NCBI GenBank assembly: GCA_905220665.1
Contig: CAJNAR010000174.1
Span: forward strand, 62,001 to 126,000
DNA length: 64,000 nucleotides
Origin: Albugo candida
Lineage: Eukaryota; Oomycota; Peronosporomycetes; Albuginales; Albuginaceae
Direction: 5' to 3'
Shown here: piece by piece, positions 57,498 through 64,000 of the stretch
How positions within the stretch are numbered: position 1 is the first letter of the stretch
Layout of the letters: every line of letters starts with the position of its first letter
Notes under the pieces: model-generated
Databases searched by the model: none
What the model saw: the letters and a program-made list of their open reading frames with translations, nothing else
Told to the model about the DNA's origin: nothing
Program-made: the position numbers and the translations under genes

Positions 57498-58526
57498 CTA
57501 GCATATCACACATTCACCATCAATAGATGAAGTGCCCGCCTCTTGTTCCTTTTGAGCAGGAAGGATTTGGTACGTTTTGGTTCCACCTTGGGTATTGACA
57601 TTGATGATATGATTGCCCAATAATTCAAGTCCAAGAACCCACTCTGGCTTGTCGTTTTTAATGAACATCCCAAACCAAATGCGGTGGGGACATGTGCTCA
57701 TCTCATTAACAGGTCCCAATTGGATGTTCGATGATCCTGCGTTGACCTGTGGTTTTCCGATACTTAAGCTGCTTTCAAAAGCAATATCGGAACCGGATCG
57801 TTCCTTAATCTCATTGTACACTTCTCTTGGAACACGCACCCAATTACCGAAACCAATAGCGATATTCTGATTTTCGAATAATAAATTGCCATATCTTATT
57901 TTTATGTGAAATAGATTTCCCGGAATGAATTCGCCAATAGGTTCGAGCACACGTTCTACAACATATATACTTTCGGAATTGCGACTTGACGACTTGAATG
58001 CGAAAGAGTAGACTCCTTCTTCAGCCAAATCTAGAAATCCTTCAGGATTGAGTCCAAACCCATAATGGCGCGATTCTACGAGGATATCTGAATCTCTCAT
58101 CTTCTTCAGATCTGACTCACTCAGTTTCCAACATCCTGGTGTATATCTGGAGTTCACATTTTCAGCAAGACCCTTTTTTGCTGGTTCCCAGAAAGAGATC
58201 TGATGCGCTACATCAGCTTTTCCGTTATTCACGTCTTCAACAAATGCATACACATCGGGCATTCTATCAACCTCAGATCCAATTTTCATGCTAGGAAGGC
58301 AGCGATGGATAGTATCACGGGAGGATCGCGAACCGTCCAAATGAAACGCCATAATGTATTCATTGGGACCTTTTCGCACCAATTGCACATCCAAAGCCCT
58401 TATAATGCCTCTTTGTAGCAAAGTATGGTTTTCAATTTGCATGTACTCACCGGACACAAATTGGAGATACGTTGTCCATGCCCCAAGGGCAGCGAGACCG
58501 TACGCTTTGAGGTTGGAAATCCTCAT
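57498..58526 (-). CDS. Secreted protein with pepsin-like C-terminal half, 342 aa (paralogue 2)
   Basis: Intact single exon with ATG start. The signal peptide MRISNLKAYGLAALGAW is almost that of the 32845-33870 gene, while the mature parts are strongly diverged. Shared landmarks are LDGS near residue 65 (DGS in both), PGCWKLS, VYSFAF, the segment IAIGFGNWVRVPREVYNEI, and PEWVLGLELL followed by VNTQGG, in the places where pepsins have DTGT, WILG and VFD. The Lys-rich insert of paralogue 1 is absent. The protein ends CVIC, which looks like a prenylation box but would be irrelevant on a secreted protein. Two intact paralogues with a conserved signal peptide and a fast-changing body are what a host-exposed protein would show; that remains inference. 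Confidence 0.8.
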   Translation of the reverse strand: MRISNLKAYGLAALGAWTTYLQFVSGEYMQIENHTLLQRGIIRALDVQLVRKGPNEYIMAFHLDGSRSSRDTIHRCLPSMKIGSEVDRMPDVYAFVEDVNNGKADVAHQISFWEPAKKGLAENVNSRYTPGCWKLSESDLKKMRDSDILVESRHYGFGLNPEGFLDLAEEGVYSFAFKSSSRNSESIYVVERVLEPIGEFIPGNLFHIKIRYGNLLFENQNIAIGFGNWVRVPREVYNEIKERSGSDIAFESSLSIGKPQVNAGSSNIQLGPVNEMSTCPHRIWFGMFIKNDKPEWVLGLELLGNHIINVNTQGGTKTYQILPAQKEQEAGTSSIDGECVIC

Positions 58527-58603
58527 CGATGCTTGCTATGGGTGGATTTTTGATTAATGATGAGGAAGCCTTCGATGATTAATGAAATTGAAAGCAGACA
58601 GGC

Positions 58604-58611
58604 TTTATATA
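58604..58611 (-). promoter_or_regulatory. TATA box of the 57498-58526 gene
   Basis: TATATAAA on the minus strand, 78 bp upstream of the start codon, in the same context (AAAGCCTGTCTGCTTTCAATTT downstream, in parts) as the box at 33953-33960. Confidence 0.55.
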
Positions 58612-58639
58612 TCCCCCCGCCGCAATGTGAGTTCTCCCC

Positions 58640-60200
58640 TCGTTAAATGCTTATCCAACTCTAGTTTAGGTTCTATTTGTGAGAATATTTACAAAAAGGA
58701 TGCACACCTCGTAAAGCAAATAAACTGGTAACGATGTTAAATTATAGAAACCGTACTTAGGGAGCATAGAAGTGAGCCTTTACACAAAGGTGCACAGTAA
58801 TGTACTGGTGGTTTTTTGTACGAGGGGACAACTTTGATGTAATAAAATGCATATTAACCTAAGTAATAAAAAAAAGAATACCCTTTCTCAAGACTCTTAC
58901 GACATTTTGGAATTGAGAAACAACGTAAACATTCACCTCACCTAATCATTATACGAATTCTGGATTTTTGCAAATATTCACACGCAACGTTATTATTACA
59001 ATAAGGTTGCACACCTTCCTGAGTAAATATAGATTGGTAACGATCAAACTATCGGGACCGTGCTTCGAGAGCATGGAAGCGAATCTTTGAACATGCAGGG
59101 GAGACAACGGTGCACAGTAATATACTCGTGTATCTTATCCTATAAGTGAACAACTTTAATATAATATAATGCGTATCTACATAAGTAAGAAACTAAAGGA
59201 TACCTTTTCTGCACGCATGGAATGATGCTTCCAATATTTTAGAATCGGAAAGCAACGTTAGCATTCACCTTACCTAGCCATTACATTATTCTAGATTTTC
59301 CCAAATATTTATGCGCAACGTTTGTATTATAGTAAGGTTGCACACTTTCCTTGATATATAAATTGGTAACGATTTCCAAATTATGGAAACTGTACTTTAG
59401 GAGCTTGAACACAATTGGCTGAAATAAACATCCAAAACCACTTTACTAGGAAAACAAATACTTCCCGGATAATAAGATTTTACAATGACGTGTATCAAAG
59501 CAGTCCAGCTGATTTAGCCGTCAGTAATGCGCTCCTCTGTTCGATTCTTTGCTTACTTGCACCGATTGCTTTGCCTTAAAGCTGTTGTTTTACTGCATCG
59601 TTTGATTCTCAGCATAATCTCATCTTTGTTGCCTATTGTAAGGTGCAGGAAAGCATAGATCAGTACGTATAACTCTGATGAATGCGCTACTCCTAACTCT
59701 TTATTTCAGATGAACGCTGATGTAACAAGGACATCAAATATCAGTCGATCTGATTCAGTGTTCATAATATTTGAAATACCTGATTAGGCGTGTCATTTTG
59801 TTTACAGAAGTGCGCAAAAAGATTCCAGAGCTTGAAAACGCACATAGTCCAGAGGCTTGCACTTTGATTTGGTTATGACGCTGACTATTGTGTACGTTCA
59901 GAGACATAGCGGGTAAACGACCGTCGACAGCGCGAGTATACTCATTACCCATATAGTATACGTATATTCAGTTAGTTAGTGTTCTTAGACGTGCTGCCTA
60001 AAGTCAACCGTTAGCGTAGACCTATAACGTGCACACTACGGTACATAGAACAACTTTAAGAGCGATAATTATTCTGTAACTCAAAGAATTGGACCATTTT
60101 GTGCACACAATTCGAAATCCCGCAATACGGATAGCGCGTCGCTTATTGGTTGAATATATCTCACGTGAGCCCCCCTTACAAGTCGCAAGAGGATGTCAAG
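58640..60200. repeat. Second copy of the tandem units upstream of secreted gene 2
   Basis: This region matches 34010-35330 unit by unit, with the TTGGTAACGAT (or CTGGTAACGAT) landmarks near 58727, 59034 and 59362, then a 500-bp tail and a weak match to 36100-36290. Small indels distinguish the copies. No frame is conserved between them. Confidence 0.75.
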
Positions 60201-60457
60201 GTCAATGGTGTCGTCACCAAAACCGTACTATCGATTGATATTACCATTATAACTCAGTCGGTAACTTTTGGAATGTTGCAAATAATGTTTGCTGGAAATA
60301 AGCGTCGCATGCAACTGCAAATTTTACTAAGATTCTATTGACTGAGTCAATCAGTCTGATGCAGCATCGTATGCAGTTCAATAAAATGTATAAAACATAA
60401 CCAATGTCATAGCGGTTTTATTAAAATTCCTCATGCCTCTGCACAGCTGTACCCTAT

Positions 60458-60973
60458 TCAGCAAACTGAATCCAGTGCAGCGAATTTTTCTGATAAACTC
60501 TGACTCGCATGACAATCAAGCTGTCGTCGAGAATGTCGTTTGAATGTAGAGCGAGCATGGCACGATACTCTACAGAATGAAGCCCCATCGCGCACGCGAA
60601 GAAAATCCATCAGCACTTGAATCATACCGCGATGTTTGCTACAGTTTTGTACATCATCCGGTTTGAACGCTTGGATCATTTGTAATAATCGATTCAAATA
60701 ATGCTCAATTGTGTAATTGTTTAGAGTATCGATATTTTCCAATGAGCAGCAACTGGCACATACTTGACACAACCGTCCGTTGGTGCGTTGCATCATCATC
60801 TTGACTAGTTGAATCATCATCGACAGACTTTTCAAATCATGCTTGGTTTTGTATGTGGAAGAGGATTCCCCACTACGACTGAGCTTGATTTGATACATTT
60901 GCGCGCCACCTATGGCAGGAGCCAATCGCACGCGTGCGCGGAGCTGGTCGACTTGGTTGTTGTAAGCGCTCAT
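60458..60973 (-). CDS. Unknown protein, 171 aa, Cys-rich C-terminal half
   Basis: ATG-initiated single frame without signal peptide or membrane segment. The first half is basic (QLRARVRLAPAIGG). The middle has CQVCASCC, and the C-terminal part contains five more Cys amid basic residues (SFCRVSCHARSTFKRHSRR). The CxxC pairs could bind zinc, but no known finger pattern fits. No paralogue in the window. Moderately likely to be a real gene given its length in otherwise stop-rich DNA. Confidence 0.5.
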   Translation of the reverse strand: MSAYNNQVDQLRARVRLAPAIGGAQMYQIKLSRSGESSSTYKTKHDLKSLSMMIQLVKMMMQRTNGRLCQVCASCCSLENIDTLNNYTIEHYLNRLLQMIQAFKPDDVQNCSKHRGMIQVLMDFLRVRDGASFCRVSCHARSTFKRHSRRQLDCHASQSLSEKFAALDSVC

Positions 60974-61251
60974 GAATCAGTAACTATGCGTTTGAAGGAA
61001 AATTTGGCAATGTTATGAACTGAATTAAGGCGAAAAGTACTTTTTGCTGCAAAATTTGAGACATTGCCACAAGGTTCGTGCCTGCGAGACAAACCTGTTA
61101 GAGATGTGTATACAGAATATGCGAAACCTTTATAAGGGTTACAAATTCGTCTTGCTTACGAGTATGTAATCAGTAACCTCATTAACTCTAGGAGTATACA
61201 ATTAAAAACCATCAAGTTTGTACACTAAAAATCACATTTTTCTGACCTACT

Positions 61252-63735
61252 TCAAGCCGCGGCAATCTCAGAGCAATTACGTATCATGGAGACACCATGC
61301 ATATAGTTTGATGCGCCTTCATTCAACTCGAAAATAGAGGCTGACTTTCGTGTAGGTGAACGTTCCAGTGAGCATTCTTTTTTTGGAAGCATCGAATTGT
61401 CGCAACTGCTGGACCTATTGGACTCGTACTTAGCGGTATCCGAGCTCGTCTTTCCACTAATTCCAATTCGATATTGTTCTTGTATGGATACATACGCTTC
61501 TTCAGTATCGTATCCCAAGTTATAACACACAGTATACACTTCTTCCGCTTTCTGCCTGACAATTAAATTCCAGTGGCTCGTTATCACTTGACGCAACGAG
61601 ACTTTGATGATCTCAAATATTTCCTGTCCTATACATTCAAACTGATTCATGACGCGCACACACGTTGGCGAATTCCAAAACGAAATCGCACGTTCCGCGA
61701 CTTGAAATTGTTGACTCGTCATACAACGCGCTAAACGTTTCGCTAACGCTTTGTGTAAGTTGTCAAAGTCGATTTCTGATAAAACGTGTTCCATCAATTC
61801 TTCAATTTCTACAATAAAAATCATCTCTTTGCATGACTTTCCAACGGGCCAGTATTTAAGCATCCCTCGCACAATGGTACCAAATAACTGATGATCTTTT
61901 GAGACATATTGTATCATACAGTACGCGAGCTGTTGATGGTAAGAGACATAAGCGGGCGATAGATGCAGTGGAATCAACGCCTTTTCTAATAATCGAACAT
62001 GCTCCTGCTTGATGGGACACGCAAAGCCATTCACAATACTGCCAAGAATCTCCAATAATTCGGCGATCCCGTAAAACGTGTCGGACTCGTACAAAAACTC
62101 ATAAAACGTGTTGGCGATTTCTTTCCGAATACAGGACCGTCGATGCGTCAATTTGTAATATAATCGATGTAGCACACCTTTGAGAATCTGGCGTTCTTTA
62201 AGCGCCGGTGTTCGAAATAAACCAATCAGTTGTGAAATAAATCGCACGGTGAATATTTCCTTACGAAACGACTTTTCAAAATTTTCCACGCACTCGATTA
62301 TTTTCAGCAAAAGATCGTAGCACGCGGTAAGAAATCCCCAGTTTTGTTCCTCCACTGTGTAGTCCATACTCTTATCTGTATGTCCATGTAGTCCTCCAGA
62401 AGCGTCTCCCAAAGGAGCTTCGACCAAATTCGGTTGATCGACAAACACGTTATACGGCGCAAAATTTTGCACAGTTGGAAAGGAACGAAATAAATAATAA
62501 CCCACTAAACGGACCAACTCTGAGTAAGCCTGAGGGTCTTCTAACAAAAACGGATACGACTCGCAGTACGAATTCAAATCGTACAAAGTTGAGAGTCGCT
62601 TTTCATTCAGCTGGAAACGTTCTAAAGGCGTTAACTTTGAGTACCGTGGCACACAAAATGCAATTTTCTGACGGAAAAGAAGAAGCCGGTGATGTGATTT
62701 TGTGTCTTCTAGTGCTGGCAAGTCATCCCATATGTCTATGTCGTTCATCGCCAAACATTTCCTATCAGCGTCCAGCGGCATAGATGCAGAAATAAGGCTT
62801 CCCATCCAAAATTCTGCTTCTTCTTCATTCTTTGCCATGAAATACAAAGAGCGGTATCCCTGATATGATTTTAGTTATGTCGAGTTTATACAGAATGCAC
62901 GTCGCACGTACCGTTTGTGAGATCTCAAAACAGTGTTGCCGCTTGAATCGGTTTACTTCAATCGCGTTTACTTGAGTATTCTACGCACATGTTAGAATAA
63001 ATTGCACATCGCTACGTAAAACTTACCAGCAATGGAATTACGCCCCGAGGACATGCATCACTGGCTGCCTACAGAACGATCTGAGTCTCACTCAAATTAA
63101 GCTTGAGAACTTACATTTCCAGACACATAGTAAAATAAACTTTGGCCTTTAAGGATCATGAGTCTTTTTTTCCAAACTTTAAAGTGACTTGTTTGTTTTA
63201 CCAAAACTCCAGAGCGGGCTATCGGCGCTTGAAAATCCACAATATATGAGCAATTGTTGCGTTCCGTTGATGAGGGTGATGCGAGAGGGATGATCAAGCT
63301 CATTTTTTTGGAAAGTAACGGATGATGTCCTCCCGTACAGCCGATATTGAAATCTAACTCATCATCAAAAAGTTCTGAATGTTCCTCCGAGGGAACATGG
63401 AACGAGTGTCGGAGAGACGTAGCGCTTCCGGTTGTATTCTGGCGCCTCAAAGGCTGTAAAGTATCCTCATCGTGCGGTGATATTGTTAGTCGCTCTGATG
63501 TGAGGTTCTTTTTCTTCCTACTCCACCGTTTTTTTATACGTGAGTCCGCATCAGAGTTTGCTTCGTGAGTTTCCTCGTCGTCTTCGCCTGTCTCTAATGA
63601 GGATGCGGATTGCGAGCTGGAATCGCATTCTGATTTGATAATTTTATCGGAGGGATCGGTGCGTTTAACCGCCTTATAAAAATTTCGAAAGAAACGCGAC
63701 TCGCATGTTACTTTAGATGTATTAGGAGTCGTCAT
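61252..63735 (-). CDS. PH domain fused to PP2A B56 regulatory subunit, 4 exons, 779 aa
   Basis: Exons 63115-63735, 63027-63068, 62912-62980 and 61252-62859 join in phase over introns of 46, 46 and 52 nt. Residues 1-165 are Ser/acidic-rich. A PH domain spans about 170-270 and is rebuilt only by splicing: ARSGVLVKQTSHFKVWKKR, LILKGQSLFYY-type strand, HCFEISQT, then FMAKNEEEAEFWMGSLI with the invariant Trp. B56/B' HEAT-like repeats follow: YLFRSFPTVQNFAPYNVF, LKGVLHRLYYKL, YGIAELLEILGSIVNGFA, YHQQLAYCMIQYVSKD, LLKYWP and FQVAERAISFWNS. B56 subunits direct PP2A to LxxIxE substrates; the PH domain would place this one at membranes. The tail is phospho-rich and disordered. The fusion is unusual and deserves transcript proof. 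Confidence 0.93.
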
Positions 63736-64000
63736 GGAAGTGACCAAATCCGAAATTGAACGAGAGTAGTTAACTGCGTATCACATAAAAACGTCGAGCA
63801 AGCGGTTTTCGGTTTTTTCTCTAGCGGACATAAAACATAAGAGATTCGGAGTGACTCTATACTAAGGGTTATAAAATGCGTGCCAAATACTACGGAAATA
63901 ATCGAACGAATCACGTCACTTTAAATATTTCAAAAATGCCATTAAGTCATTTGTGTGCTTTTCATTCAGTCGAATGTAATATCCGTACTTTACTATTAGA
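63736..64000. other. 5' region of the PH-B56 gene
   Basis: No further gene seen before the window edge. This stretch should contain the promoter of the minus-strand PH-B56 gene; no TATA box of the type found before the secreted genes is present. Confidence 0.5.

Noticed and set aside
57498..57512. CaaX prenylation box CVIC at the C-terminus of secreted gene 2
   Set aside because: The protein has a signal peptide and would not meet cytosolic prenyltransferases; paralogue 1 lacks the motif.

Overview
The window is nuclear DNA of a small-genome eukaryote, most likely an oomycete; an obligate biotroph such as a white rust (Albugo) is my best guess. The reasons are a heat-shock-factor transcription factor, a SHAQKYF-class MYB, coiled-coil proteins of flagellar or centriolar type, a mitochondrial ribosomal protein, several signal-peptide proteins of unknown family, and very short spliceosomal introns (about 43-66 nt, many with a GTACG donor). 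The genus is inference; the eukaryotic nature is directly visible from splice-resolved genes.

Layout. Positions 1-1435 are a satellite of about nine 164-bp units. A CEP295-like coiled-coil gene (1631-3364) follows. From 4942 to about 10100 lies a dead duplicated block: an acyl-protein thioesterase fragment, a secreted Cys-rich protein pseudogene and an ER glucosidase II alpha pseudogene, all on the minus strand. Then come two secreted-protein genes (10895-11547 and 12519-13847) and two multi-exon membrane-protein genes (about 14088-14780 and 14915-15822). A compact group of gene-expression factors runs from 16855 to 23279: HSF, PHAX-like, NUFIP1-like and a basic protein with a possible UAP56-binding motif.

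An intact acyl-protein thioesterase (23331-24177) leads into the second dead block (24411-29190). Fragments of further copies follow (30372-31840). They end at an intact secreted protein gene (32845-33870), which has a TATA box and tandem repeats upstream. Housekeeping genes fill 36718-52531: MYB, a six-GxxG KH protein, an unknown gene, a coiled-coil RPQSA protein, a TM-Tudor-like protein, quinolinate phosphoribosyltransferase (7 exons, 299 aa), a small secreted Cys-rich protein, tRNA-His plus a tRNA-like unit, mitochondrial L3 and an unknown gene overlapping it tail to tail. A third dead block (52606-56570) leads to the second paralogue of the secreted gene (57498-58526) with the same upstream repeats. 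The window closes with an unknown small gene and a PH-domain/PP2A-B56 fusion gene (61252-63735).

How it fits together. Most intact genes are ordinary cell machinery: RNA export, snoRNP assembly, translation, NAD synthesis, lipid-modification turnover and cilium or centriole proteins. They are interrupted by a repeated, all-minus-strand module. Its oldest parts are all broken, while the gene at its 5' end, a secreted protein with a pepsin-like C-terminal half lacking catalytic motifs, is intact twice. That contrast, and the PH-B56 fusion, are the most interesting features.
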